Assembly (NCBI RefSeq): GCF_039523795.1
Contig: NZ_BAAAFZ010000052.1
Coordinates: 1 to 63,675 of the forward strand
Direction of reading: 5' to 3'
From: Craurococcus roseus
GTDB lineage: Bacteria > Pseudomonadota > Alphaproteobacteria > Acetobacterales > Acetobacteraceae
Length of the DNA stretch: 63,675 nucleotides
Shown: positions 43,880-51,681 of the stretch, in pieces
How the letters are laid out: each line of letters starts with the position of its first letter
How positions within the stretch are numbered: the first letter of the stretch is position 1
Program-made: the position numbers and the translations under genes
The notes under the pieces: generated by a model
Seen by the model: only the letters and a program-made list of their open reading frames with translations
Database searches by the model: none
What the model was told of the DNA's origin: nothing

Positions 43880-44623
43880 TCAGGCGATCTCCCGCACCAG
43901 CTTGGCGCGGAGCGCGCGGGCGATGTCGCGCCTGTCCTCGGCGCTCACCACGAAGGCGCCGGGTCCGCCCACCACCTCCCGCCCGTAGGTCTCCGACAGG
44001 GGTTCGCCGAAGCGCGTCACCTGCCCGGCCGACGCGACGGCGAGCGCGTTGACCGTGATGCCGGCCGCCACCGCGTCGTCCCGCGCCGCGGGCGCCGGCC
44101 GGAGCGAGCGCATGTCGGGGCCGTCGCCCGAGAGGTCGATCACCCGTTCCCGGGCATGGAACGGCGCGGCGTGGATCAGCAGGGCGCAGTGGTCCAAGGC
44201 GTCGCCGATGGCGTTCCAGCTCTGGGGGCTGCGCGGCGCCGCCAGCACGGCTTCCGCCAGGGCGCGGGCCGACGCGGCTTGGGACGACAGCCGAGTCCAG
44301 TCCACCACGGTGGTGGCACCGCCGGGCGAGCCCCACTCCACCATGGCGACCGCCACAGCGCCGAGCGGCTTGCTGCCGATCGCCGCCAGGACCGACGGGT
44401 GGGACAGCGCCTCGGCGTAGCCTTCGCGCTGCAAGCGGAACTCGTCGGCGTCGATGGAGCCGGACGCGTCCACCGCCAGTGCGAGCAGCAGGTCCACATC
44501 CTCCCGCGCCGACGCGGCCCGTGCGCCGGGGAGCGTGGACGCCGCGGCCGCGAGGGCCGGCAGATCCCGGCGGCGCGGCCCTCCAGGTGTCGAAAGGCGG
44601 GGGCCGGCACGGGCCAGGGGCAT
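43880..44623 (-). CDS. DUF1194 von Willebrand factor A-like protein
   Basis: A 247-residue protein with a vWFA-like fold. The MIDAS-like motif is LLLALAVDASGSIDADEF, and WNAIGDALDHCALLI and RVIDLSGDGPDM supply the second acidic loops. DUF1194 members usually carry a signal; here the N-terminus (RRRDLPALAAAASTLPGARA) is a plausible twin-Arg-like leader. It is probably periplasmic. Function is unknown. It is divergent from the LiuC-like gene. Confidence 0.82.
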   Translation of the reverse strand: MPLARAGPRLSTPGGPRRRDLPALAAAASTLPGARAASAREDVDLLLALAVDASGSIDADEFRLQREGYAEALSHPSVLAAIGSKPLGAVAVAMVEWGSPGGATTVVDWTRLSSQAASARALAEAVLAAPRSPQSWNAIGDALDHCALLIHAAPFHARERVIDLSGDGPDMRSLRPAPAARDDAVAAGITVNALAVASAGQVTRFGEPLSETYGREVVGGPGAFVVSAEDRRDIARALRAKLVREIA

Positions 44624-44741
44624 CGAGGCTGTCCTTTCCGCACGCGGCGCCTGAGCGAGCGTCCCGCCCGGCCATTGCCCCTGTCAACCGGAGCCGCGCG
44701 GGGCGAGGATGCGCGGTCCCTTCCCCTCATGGAGCCGACGC

Positions 44742-45530
44742 ATGACAGACTCGCCAGTGTTGCTCGACGTGGACGCCCGAGGCGTCGCCACGGCCACCCT
44801 CAACCGGCCGGCCCGCGGCAACGCCTACGACGAGGATCTGCTGCACGCCTTGATCGAAGGGCTGCGGCGGCTGCGGGACGACCCTTCGGCGCGCGCGCTG
44901 GTGGTCCGCGGGGCCGGCAAGCACTTCCAAGCCGGGGCCGACCTGGATTGGCTTGCGCGGGCGGCGGAGTACCCACCGGACCGCGCCTTCCGGGCCTCGC
45001 TCGCCACCACCACCGCGATGCAGGAGCTGAACGAGTTCCCGCGCCCGACCTTCGCCGTGGTGCACGGCGCCTGCTTCGGCGGCGGCTGCGGCTTGGTCTG
45101 CTGCGTGGACGTGGCGCTGGCGACGCCTCGGGCGTTGTTCGGGCTAACGGAGGTGCGCGTCGGCGTCGCGCCCACGCCGATCTCCACCCACATGGTCCAC
45201 GCCATGGGGCTGCGACACACCCGGCGCTACGCCCTCACCGGCGAGCGGTTCGGCGCCGAGGAGGCGCTGCGCATCGGGCTGGTCCATGAGGTCGTGCCGG
45301 AGGACCGGGTCGAAGCGCGGCTGGCCGGCATCCTGGACGAGACGCTCCTGTCCGCGCCCGGCGCCGTGGCCGTGACCAAGGACAGCTTCCTCGGCGCGAC
45401 CGGCCTGAAGCTGGACGCGCGGCAAATGGCGCTGCTGGCGCACGAGAGTTGGATGCAGCGCGCGTCGGACGAGGGGCGGGAAGGTTTGGAAGCGTTCCGC
45501 CAGAAGCGTCGGCCGGCTTGGGCATCCTGA
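44742..45530 (+). CDS. Crotonase-family enoyl-CoA hydratase, methylglutaconyl-CoA hydratase (LiuC)-like
   Basis: A 262-residue crotonase. The oxyanion-hole segment is FQAGADLDWL and the active-site stretch is CFGGGCGLVCCVDVALATPRA, then FGLTEVRVGVAPTPIS. The first catalytic Glu of classic enoyl-CoA hydratase is Gly here (GGGCGL), while the second Glu (LTEV) is kept. This matches LiuC-type methylglutaconyl-CoA hydratases of leucine degradation. GGAG precedes the ATG at 44742. No other liu genes are nearby, so the pathway assignment is by motif only. Confidence 0.82.
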   Translation: MTDSPVLLDVDARGVATATLNRPARGNAYDEDLLHALIEGLRRLRDDPSARALVVRGAGKHFQAGADLDWLARAAEYPPDRAFRASLATTTAMQELNEFPRPTFAVVHGACFGGGCGLVCCVDVALATPRALFGLTEVRVGVAPTPISTHMVHAMGLRHTRRYALTGERFGAEEALRIGLVHEVVPEDRVEARLAGILDETLLSAPGAVAVTKDSFLGATGLKLDARQMALLAHESWMQRASDEGREGLEAFRQKRRPAWAS

Positions 45531-45539
45531 GCGACTTCG

Positions 45540-45872
45540 CAACGCATCTCTAATAGAATTCCCGACTGGATTTTCGATCCTTACAAGAAAAGTTCTGGCA
45601 ATGTGGACATGGTGGACCTGGACGGCGCGAACGTTTGGCCGGTCCTCGGGCCTGCCTACACCGTGCCGGGCGTCAGTCCGCGTGCGGAGAAGGTCGAGAA
45701 CATCCGCAACACCGTGAAGTTCTTCGACTGGACCTTCAACCATGGCGACAACATCGTGCGGCGCATAGTCAACGCCTCGCTCCCAGAAGCGCTCAACAAG
45801 GCCGTGCACGACTCGTGGGCGGCCATCAAGGGCCCTGGCCGCCGCCCGATCTGGGACGTCGACGCGGGCTGA
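45540..45872 (+). pseudogene. C-terminal remnant of a PstS paralogue
   Basis: From about 45603 the frame encodes VDLDGANVWPVLGPAYTVPG, then EKVENIRNTVKFFDWTFNHGD and ending IKGPGRRPIWDVDAG. It aligns with the last 85 residues of the intact PstS at 49567 (VDLNGADVWPIV, RNTMRFFDWAFKNGD). The frame stays open upstream to about 45540, with PDWIFDPYKKSSG matching weakly. The N-terminal two thirds, with the ligand loops and signal, are absent. The 5' junction lies in AT-richer sequence just after the LiuC-like stop. It is very likely non-functional. Confidence 0.85.
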
Positions 45873-46158
45873 CCGGCGCCACCCGGCCTCCGCCGCCGTT
45901 CGGCGCGGCGGGGGTGTGGGCCGGGTCGCGCGGCTGGCACGGCCAAGCATGCGGGCGCTCCGGACGAGCCCATGGAAGCTCGGCACCAACCGCGTCGGTC
46001 GCATGGTCACCATAAGCCCGACACGGCCTCGGGATAATACGTAGAAGTTGACGAAGGCTGGACTTCTTCTCGCAATTTTAGGCACGCTCATTCTTGCGTA
46101 AGCGATACGGCTCGGGCAAGCCTCGGCCCAGCCTCGCTCCTAATAAGGAGAGAAACGC

Positions 46159-47220
46159 GTGCAAAGACGTGCCCTATTGGCTGCCGTAGGCGCGGCCGCG
46201 ACCATCCCGTTCATCGCCAGCGGCGCGAGGGCGCAGGCGCGCAACGTCGTTGGCGCGGGCTCCGCTCTGCCGCGCACCGTCTATGCTAAGTGGATCGAGA
46301 TGGCCGGGGCCGATGCCGGCCTGAAGGTCGCCTACGAGCGGATCGGGGGTGGCCCCGCGCTCGAACAGCTCAAGAGCCGGACCATCGACTTCGCCAGCGT
46401 GGACTACGCACGGCGCTCGGCCTTCCTGCGCGAGAACCAGCTTATCCAATTCCCGACGGTGCTCACCCCGGTGGTGCCCTTTGTGAACCTGCCAGGGGTG
46501 GCCGATGCCCAGCTCCGCCTCACGGGCGAAGTGCTGGCCGACATCTTCCTCGGCAAGATCACGAAATGGAACGACGCCAAGATCAAGGCGCACAACAGCG
46601 GCGTGAACCTGCCGGCCACCAACATCGTGCCGGTGCATCGCCTAGAGCCTTCGGGAGCCAACCTGCTGTTCACCACCTTCCTCAGCCGCGAAGCCGAGGC
46701 ATGGGCCGCGGGCCCCGGCGCGGGGACGACGGTGAAGTGGCCGCAGGGCAAAGGCGTCGAGGTCGAAGGCCTGGAGGCGCTGGCTGCCAAGGTGAAGGCA
46801 ACGCCGGGTGCCATCGGGTACGGAGGCGTCACCACGGTCAAGGAGGTCGGCTTGGCGTCCGTGCTCCTACAGAACCAAGCCGGCGAGTTCGTGAAAGCCG
46901 AGGCCGCCGCATTCGCCAAGGCCGCGGAAGCCGAGGACTGGAGCCAGCCCGGCTTCAACGTGGATCTGGTGGACGAACACGCGCCGGGCGCCTGGCCAAT
47001 CCTGGGCGCCAACTTCGCGCTGGTGCCGGAGAACCCGACGGCCGAGAAGGTCGAGTCCGCCCGAAACGCCTTCAAGTTCTTCGATTGGGCGTTCAAGAAG
47101 GGCGACGCCGCAGTGGTTGCGCTCGGCTATTCTCCCATCCCGGAAAGCGCGGTCGAGCACGTCGAGAAGGTTTGGCGCCGCGCCAAGGACCCGAGCGGCC
47201 GCCCGATCTGGGAGGCCTGA
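46159..47220 (+). CDS. PstS-like binding protein, copy 1 (divergent ligand site)
   Basis: A 353-residue exported protein. It starts at GTG with AAGGAG 9 bases upstream and carries a signal peptide QRRALLAAVGAAATIPFIAS with a likely ARAQA cleavage site. Overall it matches PstS: DIFLGKITKWNDAKI, LSREAEAWAAGPGAGT, FFDWAFKKGD. At the E. coli phosphate ligands, however, the usual ATFP loop reads SALP, the SGGG loop is GGGP, RADxSGT reads RLEPSGA, and DFGASDAP reads DFASVDYA. Asp-56 and Arg-135 seem kept, while Thr-10, Phe-11, Ser-38, Asp-137 and Thr-141 are changed. It may bind another oxyanion, bind weakly, or have a sensory role. It is separated from copy 2 by an IS element. Confidence 0.85.
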   Translation: MQRRALLAAVGAAATIPFIASGARAQARNVVGAGSALPRTVYAKWIEMAGADAGLKVAYERIGGGPALEQLKSRTIDFASVDYARRSAFLRENQLIQFPTVLTPVVPFVNLPGVADAQLRLTGEVLADIFLGKITKWNDAKIKAHNSGVNLPATNIVPVHRLEPSGANLLFTTFLSREAEAWAAGPGAGTTVKWPQGKGVEVEGLEALAAKVKATPGAIGYGGVTTVKEVGLASVLLQNQAGEFVKAEAAAFAKAAEAEDWSQPGFNVDLVDEHAPGAWPILGANFALVPENPTAEKVESARNAFKFFDWAFKKGDAAVVALGYSPIPESAVEHVEKVWRRAKDPSGRPIWEA

Positions 47221-47339
47221 GGAGACGCGACACCGCCGCTCCCGCACCTGGGCACCCGCCCCGGTGCGGGAGCAATGGCTGAACGGCGACCGATGCGCGA
47301 TGGCTGAACCGCAGGAGTTAGCACGGGCCGAGGCTTAAA

Positions 47340-48187
47340 GTGCCTAACAAAACCGTCGGGCTTGGTTGAGGCAGACGAGGGCGCAGCCGAGGGTGGTGAA
47401 GGCGAGGTGGATGTCGGCGCGGCGCTCGTAGCGCACGGTCAAGCGGCGGGACCGGGCCAGCCGCGCCAGCGTGCGTTCCACCACCCACCTGTGCCGCCCG
47501 GGGCGCTGGCTGTTCTCGACCCCGCGCCGGGCGATGCGGGGGCGGACGCCACGCTCGCGGCATTCGCGGCGGCAACGCGCGTGGTCGTACCCCTTGTCGG
47601 CGTGCAACTTGGCCGGGCGGCACCGCGGCCCCCCGCGGCGGCCACTCCGCACGCCGGGCACGGCGTCCAGCGTGGCCGCGAGCATGCGGCTGTCGTGCGT
47701 GTTGGCCGGGCTGAGCGTCAGGCCGAGCGGCGTGCCGCGGGCGTCCGTGACGATGCGCCGCTTCGTGCCCGGCCTGCCCCGGTCGGTCGGGTTCGGGCCG
47801 GTCGCCTCGCCCCCCTTTTGGCCGGGACGGACGCGCTGTCCAGCGCGGCGCGGGACCAGTCGATCTGCCCCGCCGCGCGCAGCCGCTCCAGCAGCGCCCG
47901 GTGCAGGGCAGCCCACACGCCCGCTTCTTGCCAGTCGCGCAGCCGCCGCCAGCAGGACATGCCGGACCCGCAGCCCACCTCGGCGGGCAGCATCTCCCAC
48001 GGCAGGCCGGACTTGAGCACGAACAGGATGCCGGTGAGCGCCGCCCGGTCCGGGACCGGCGGCCTGCCGCCCTTGGGCCTCGGCCGCGCGGGCGGCAGCA
48101 ACGGCTCCACCGTCGCCCAGGGATCGTCGGGAACGAGAACGCGCGCCATGCCGCCCGCACCGCGCCGAAATGGGTTTCGTTAGGCGC
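47340..48187 (-). mobile_element. IS5-family (IS427-group-like) insertion sequence
   Basis: An approximately 848-bp element. Its ends carry imperfect inverted repeats, GTGCCTAACAAAACC at 47340-47354 and the complement of GCGCCTAACGAAACC at 48173-48187 (13 of 15 matching). It holds two overlapping transposase frames. It lies between pstS copies 1 and 2. Exact ends and the 2-3 bp target duplication could not be fixed, because the flanks (CTTAAA left, ATTTAG right) do not match clearly. Family and group are inferred from the protein motifs, size and two-frame layout. Confidence 0.85.
47344..48149 (-). CDS. IS5-family transposase made by -1 frameshift (orfA 48149-47718, orfB to 47344)
   Basis: The first frame (MARVLVPDDPWATVEPLLPP on) has the IS5 N-terminal domain (GILFVLKSGLPWEMLP, CWRRLRDWQEAGVW) and the first catalytic Asp in ALDSASV. 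The second frame, -1 relative to it, continues with KGGEATGPNPTDRGRPGTKR, the second Asp in LHADKGYD and the Glu in RWVVERTLARL, completing DDE. The switch is at an A4G6 run (47810-47819), a slippery sequence of the kind used for programmed frameshifting in this group. Both parts look intact, so the element may be active. Confidence 0.85.
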
Positions 48188-48299
48188 ATTTAGTCCTTTA
48201 AACCCGTATGTTACTTTTTAGGTAGAATTACGGAGTCGTGATAAGTATTCTGTCCTTGCTCCGGATCGTGAAGCGCCGGATTGAGCGAGGGAGTCACGC

Positions 48300-49355
48300 G
48301 TGCAACGTCGGTCCTTTCTGGTCGCCTCAGCCCTGGCGCCCGCCCTTTCTAGTGCCTTCCGTCCGGCCCTGGCCCAGAAGCCCATCGTCCAAGGCGCTGG
48401 CACCTCCTTCCTCCGCACCTTCTACACGCGGTGGGGGCAGGAAGCGGCCAAGGAGACCGGTTTCGAAACCAACTTCGAGGCGGCCAGCTCCGACCTCGGC
48501 ATCGCCAAGGCGACGCAGCGCGTCGTGGACTTCGGCGCTTGCGAAAGCCCGCTCTCCCCGGGTCGCCTGCGGGAACGGGCCTTGGTCCAGTTCCCCTCCT
48601 GCTTCGGCGCTATGGTGGTCGCGGCCACCGTTCCTGGGGTGGAGCGCGACCGGCTCCGCCTGACGCCGGACGTCCTCGCCGACATCTTCCTCGGCAAGAT
48701 CAGCAAATGGAACGATCCCCGAATCGTCGAGCACAACCGCGACCTGCGCCTGCCCGACCTGGCGATCGTGCCGATCTACCGCACGGACCCGGCCGGCACT
48801 AACTACGTGTTCACGGTGTACCTGTCCCGCGTGTCCGAAGCTTGGGCCGCCGGCCCGCGCGCAGGTACGGTGGTCCGCTGGCCGGAAGGCGGCAAGGAGG
48901 CCAAGGGCATCGCCGGCGTGGCGAAGGCGATCAAGGAGACGCCGGGTGCCATCGGCGTTTCCAACGTCTTCACCGCCAGGGCGTCGGAACTGGCCACGGT
49001 GCAGCTCCGCAATCGCTCGGGCGCCTTCGTGAAGGCCGGGACGGACAGCTTCGCCGCCGCCGCAGCAGCGGCCGAGTGGACGCCGCAAAACACGGCCGAC
49101 GCGATCGACACGAACGCCGCGGCCGCTTGGCCCATCGTCTCGCCGACCTTTATCCTGTTGCCGTCCAACCCTGCGGCGGAGCGGGTGCAGGCGACGCTGG
49201 GCGCGATGAAGCTCTTCGATTGGGCGTACCGCAACGGCGCCGACATCGCCCGCGAGTTGGGGTACACCCCCCTTCCCGAGGCGGCCCAGGCGAGCATCCG
49301 CGCATCTTGGGACGCGGTGCGTGGGCCCGACGGCAAGCCGATCTGGGGGGCCTGA
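48300..49355 (+). CDS. PstS-like binding protein, copy 2 (partly divergent ligand site)
   Basis: A 351-residue exported protein. It starts at GTG with GAGGGAG upstream and carries a signal QRRSFLVASALAPALSSAF and a likely ALAQK cleavage site. It is closer to true PstS than copy 1 in the first loop (GAGTSFLRTFY) and in YRTDPAGTNYVFTVYLS, but the aspartate in the ASDAP motif is Glu (DFGACESPLS), the SGGG loop is SSDLG, and the Ser of the GSGT loop is Ala. It retains the hinge and C-terminal core (DIFLGKISKWNDPRI, MKLFDWAYRNGADIAREL). Asp-56 of E. coli PstS makes the short bond that favours phosphate, so its loss may change selectivity. The promoter region is AT-rich and begins right after the IS end. 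Confidence 0.88.
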   Translation: MQRRSFLVASALAPALSSAFRPALAQKPIVQGAGTSFLRTFYTRWGQEAAKETGFETNFEAASSDLGIAKATQRVVDFGACESPLSPGRLRERALVQFPSCFGAMVVAATVPGVERDRLRLTPDVLADIFLGKISKWNDPRIVEHNRDLRLPDLAIVPIYRTDPAGTNYVFTVYLSRVSEAWAAGPRAGTVVRWPEGGKEAKGIAGVAKAIKETPGAIGVSNVFTARASELATVQLRNRSGAFVKAGTDSFAAAAAAAEWTPQNTADAIDTNAAAAWPIVSPTFILLPSNPAAERVQATLGAMKLFDWAYRNGADIARELGYTPLPEAAQASIRASWDAVRGPDGKPIWGA

Positions 49356-49425
49356 CGTCCCACCGGGGCCAAGCGGGTACGGCTCCGGCCCCCGTCGATT
49401 GCCATTTGGCAGGTGACAACCGCGT

Positions 49426-49447
49426 GGATGACCCTTTGGGGTCATCC
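49426..49447 (+). terminator. Hairpin after pstS copy 2
   Basis: GGATGACCC, loop TTTG, GGGTCATCC forms a perfect 9-bp stem that ends 8 bases before the candidate Pho box. It probably ends transcription from copy 2. There is no T run. Confidence 0.5.
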
Positions 49448-49454
49448 GCCTCTA

Positions 49455-49476
49455 CTGTCATTCAAGCTTCATCGAA
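49455..49476 (+). promoter_or_regulatory. Candidate Pho box upstream of pstS copy 3
   Basis: CTGTCATTCAAGCTTCATCGAA contains CTGTCAT followed 11 bases later by CTTCAT, with matching A pairs. This resembles the 11-bp direct-repeat PhoB site (CTGTCAT type). It lies 91 bases before the start of copy 3, which heads pstCAB-phoU-phoB. No comparable site was seen before copies 1 or 2. Confidence 0.5.
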
Positions 49477-49566
49477 CTGCAAAGAATCCGTCTCTCCGCG
49501 CGTCTAGACAGTGCGCCAACCGCACCCGGCCCACGAAGCAGGGCCAGCGAACAACGGAGAGAGACC

Positions 49567-50625
49567 TTGCAGAGACGCGCTTTCCTGCTGGCCGCCACGG
49601 CGGCCACCGCGGGTCCCTTGCTGGCATCCCGCACCGCTTCCGCCCAGGCGGCGCAGATCACCGGCGCCGGCGCGACCTTCCCCCGTCCGGTCTACGAGCG
49701 CTGGGGCCAAGCGGCGCGCGAGCCGCTCGGCATCCAATTGAACTACCAGTCCATCGGCTCCGGCGGCGGCATTAACCAGATCACCAACCGCACGGTGGAT
49801 TTCGGCGCCTCCGACGCGCCGCTTTCGACGGACCAGCTCCGGCAGGCGAACCTGCTCCAGTTCCCCACCGTCATGGGCTCCGTGGTGCCGATCGTGAACC
49901 TGCCCGGCGTGCAGGACAACCAGCTCCGCCTCACGCCCGAGGTGCTGGTGGACCTCTACCTCGGCCGCATCACCCGCTGGAACGACCCCAAGCTGGCTGA
50001 GCTGAACCGCGACGTCCGGTTGCCGAACCTGCCCGTGGCGCCGGTGTACCGCGCCGACGCGTCCGGCACGACCTTCGTGTTCACCACCTACCTGTCCCGC
50101 GTGTCGGATGCCTGGAAGAGCGGCCCCGGCGCCGCGACCTCGGTGCAGTGGCCGAGCGGCCAGGGCGCCCGGGGCAACGAGGGCGTGTCGAACACCGTGC
50201 GGAACACGCCGGGCACCATCGGCTACACCGAGAACGCCTACGCCACCGTGAACCGGCTGGTGACGACGCAGCTCCGCAACAAGTCGGGCAACTTCATCAA
50301 GCCCGAGATGCCGGCCTTCTTGGCCGCGGCGAACACCGCCGATTGGAACACGCCCAACTTCGCGGCCGACCTCGTGGACCTGAACGGTGCGGACGTGTGG
50401 CCCATCGTCTCGCCCACCTTCATCCTGCTGCCGACCAACCCGGCCGCGGACAAGGTCGACGCCAGCCGGAACACCATGCGGTTCTTCGACTGGGCCTTCA
50501 AGAACGGCGACGACGCCGCCCGGCGCCTGGAATACATCCCCTTGCCGGACCAGGTTGCGGACGCCGTGCGGACCACTTGGCGCGACGTGAAGGCGCCCGG
50601 CGGCCAGCAGATCTGGAGCGCTTGA
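49567..50625 (+). CDS. pstS: Phosphate ABC transporter substrate-binding protein PstS (canonical copy 3)
   Basis: The periplasmic phosphate receptor, 352 residues, with the signal QRRAFLLAATAATAGPLLAS and a likely SAQAA cleavage. It begins at TTG with GGAGAGA upstream. The ligand motifs are fully conserved: ITGAGATFPRPVYERWG, IGSGGGINQI, VDFGASDAPLS and YRADASGTTFVFTTYLS. It is 68 bases upstream of pstC. A Pho box candidate precedes it, so PhoB, encoded at the end of the same operon, likely induces it under phosphate limitation. Confidence 0.95.
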   Translation: MQRRAFLLAATAATAGPLLASRTASAQAAQITGAGATFPRPVYERWGQAAREPLGIQLNYQSIGSGGGINQITNRTVDFGASDAPLSTDQLRQANLLQFPTVMGSVVPIVNLPGVQDNQLRLTPEVLVDLYLGRITRWNDPKLAELNRDVRLPNLPVAPVYRADASGTTFVFTTYLSRVSDAWKSGPGAATSVQWPSGQGARGNEGVSNTVRNTPGTIGYTENAYATVNRLVTTQLRNKSGNFIKPEMPAFLAAANTADWNTPNFAADLVDLNGADVWPIVSPTFILLPTNPAADKVDASRNTMRFFDWAFKNGDDAARRLEYIPLPDQVADAVRTTWRDVKAPGGQQIWSA

Positions 50626-50693
50626 GGTTTCCCGGGCGATCCGGGCCGGGGTTCGGCGCCGCGCCCGTTTGACTCCGGCCAGGACGAGACGCT

Positions 50694-51677
50694 TTGCAGC
50701 AGGCCATAAGCTCCCCCCTCCCCGTGACCGGCAGCCCCGGGCGACGCAGCGGCGGCGCCTTGGCGGACCGCGTCTTCGAATCCCTGTGCCGCGGCGCGGG
50801 GCTGTTCGTGCTGCTGCTGCTCGGCGCCATCATCGTCACCCTGTTCGTCGGCGGGCTGCCCGCCTTCCGGGAGTTCGGCGCCGGCTTCCTGTGGAGCACG
50901 GCCTGGAACCCCGTGGAGGGCCGCGAAGACTACGGCGCCTTGGTGCCCGTGCTGGGCACCGTGGTCAGCTCCGTCCTGGCCATCCTGTTCGCCGTGCCTG
51001 TGGCCTTCGGCATCGCCTTCTTCCTGACGGAGCTGGCGCCGGAGTGGCTGCGCCAGCCCATCGCCACCGCGATCGAGCTGCTGGCCGCGATCCCCTCCAT
51101 CATCTACGGCATGTGGGGCCTGTTCGTGCTGGTGCCGTTCGTGCAGCAATACATCCAGCTCACGATCGGCGACGCGCTCGGCGCCATCCCGCTGGTGGGC
51201 TTCCTGTTCGAGAGCCGCTCCTTCGCCGGCACCAGCCTGTTCACCGCCGGCCTCGTGCTGGCGATCATGATCCTGCCCTTCATCGCCGCCACCATGCGCG
51301 ACGTGTTCATGCAGGTGCCGCCCGTCTACAAGGAGAGCGCCTACGCCCTCGGCGCCACGCGCTGGGAGGTGGTGCGCGGCGTGGTGATCCCTTACACGCG
51401 AATCTCGGTGGTGGGCGGCGTCATGCTCGGCCTCGGCCGGGCGCTGGGCGAGACCATGGCCGTCACCTTCGTCATCGGCAACGCCAACCGGCTGCCGCAA
51501 TCGCTCTTCGACCCCTCGACGACGATCGCCTCCATCGTGGCGATGGAGTTCCCGGAAAGCCTGATGGGCAGCCTGAAGCAGTCTTCCCTGCTGGCCCTCG
51601 GCTTCCTGCTCTTCGTCATATCCTTCATCGTGCTCGCGGCGTCGCGCTACCTGCTGCGCCCGCGGCTGAAGACCTGA
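50694..51677 (+). CDS. pstC: Phosphate ABC transporter permease PstC
   Basis: A 327-residue inner-membrane permease with six predicted helices (LFVLLLLGAIIVTLFVGG, VLGTVVSSVLAILFAVPVAF, AIELLAAIPSIIYGMWGLFV, LVLAIMILPFIAATM and others). The EAA-type coupling motif is YALGATRWEVVRGVVIP, followed by GLGRALGETMAVTF. It begins at TTG. PstA begins 4 bases after it. It forms the transmembrane pore with PstA and PstB. Confidence 0.95.
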   Translation: MQQAISSPLPVTGSPGRRSGGALADRVFESLCRGAGLFVLLLLGAIIVTLFVGGLPAFREFGAGFLWSTAWNPVEGREDYGALVPVLGTVVSSVLAILFAVPVAFGIAFFLTELAPEWLRQPIATAIELLAAIPSIIYGMWGLFVLVPFVQQYIQLTIGDALGAIPLVGFLFESRSFAGTSLFTAGLVLAIMILPFIAATMRDVFMQVPPVYKESAYALGATRWEVVRGVVIPYTRISVVGGVMLGLGRALGETMAVTFVIGNANRLPQSLFDPSTTIASIVAMEFPESLMGSLKQSSLLALGFLLFVISFIVLAASRYLLRPRLKT

Positions 51678-51681
51678 ACCG

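Noticed and set aside
47718..48149. Reading orfA alone as a small complete transposase
   Set aside because: It lacks the second Asp and the Glu of the DDE set, which lie in the -1 frame, so the two are one product.
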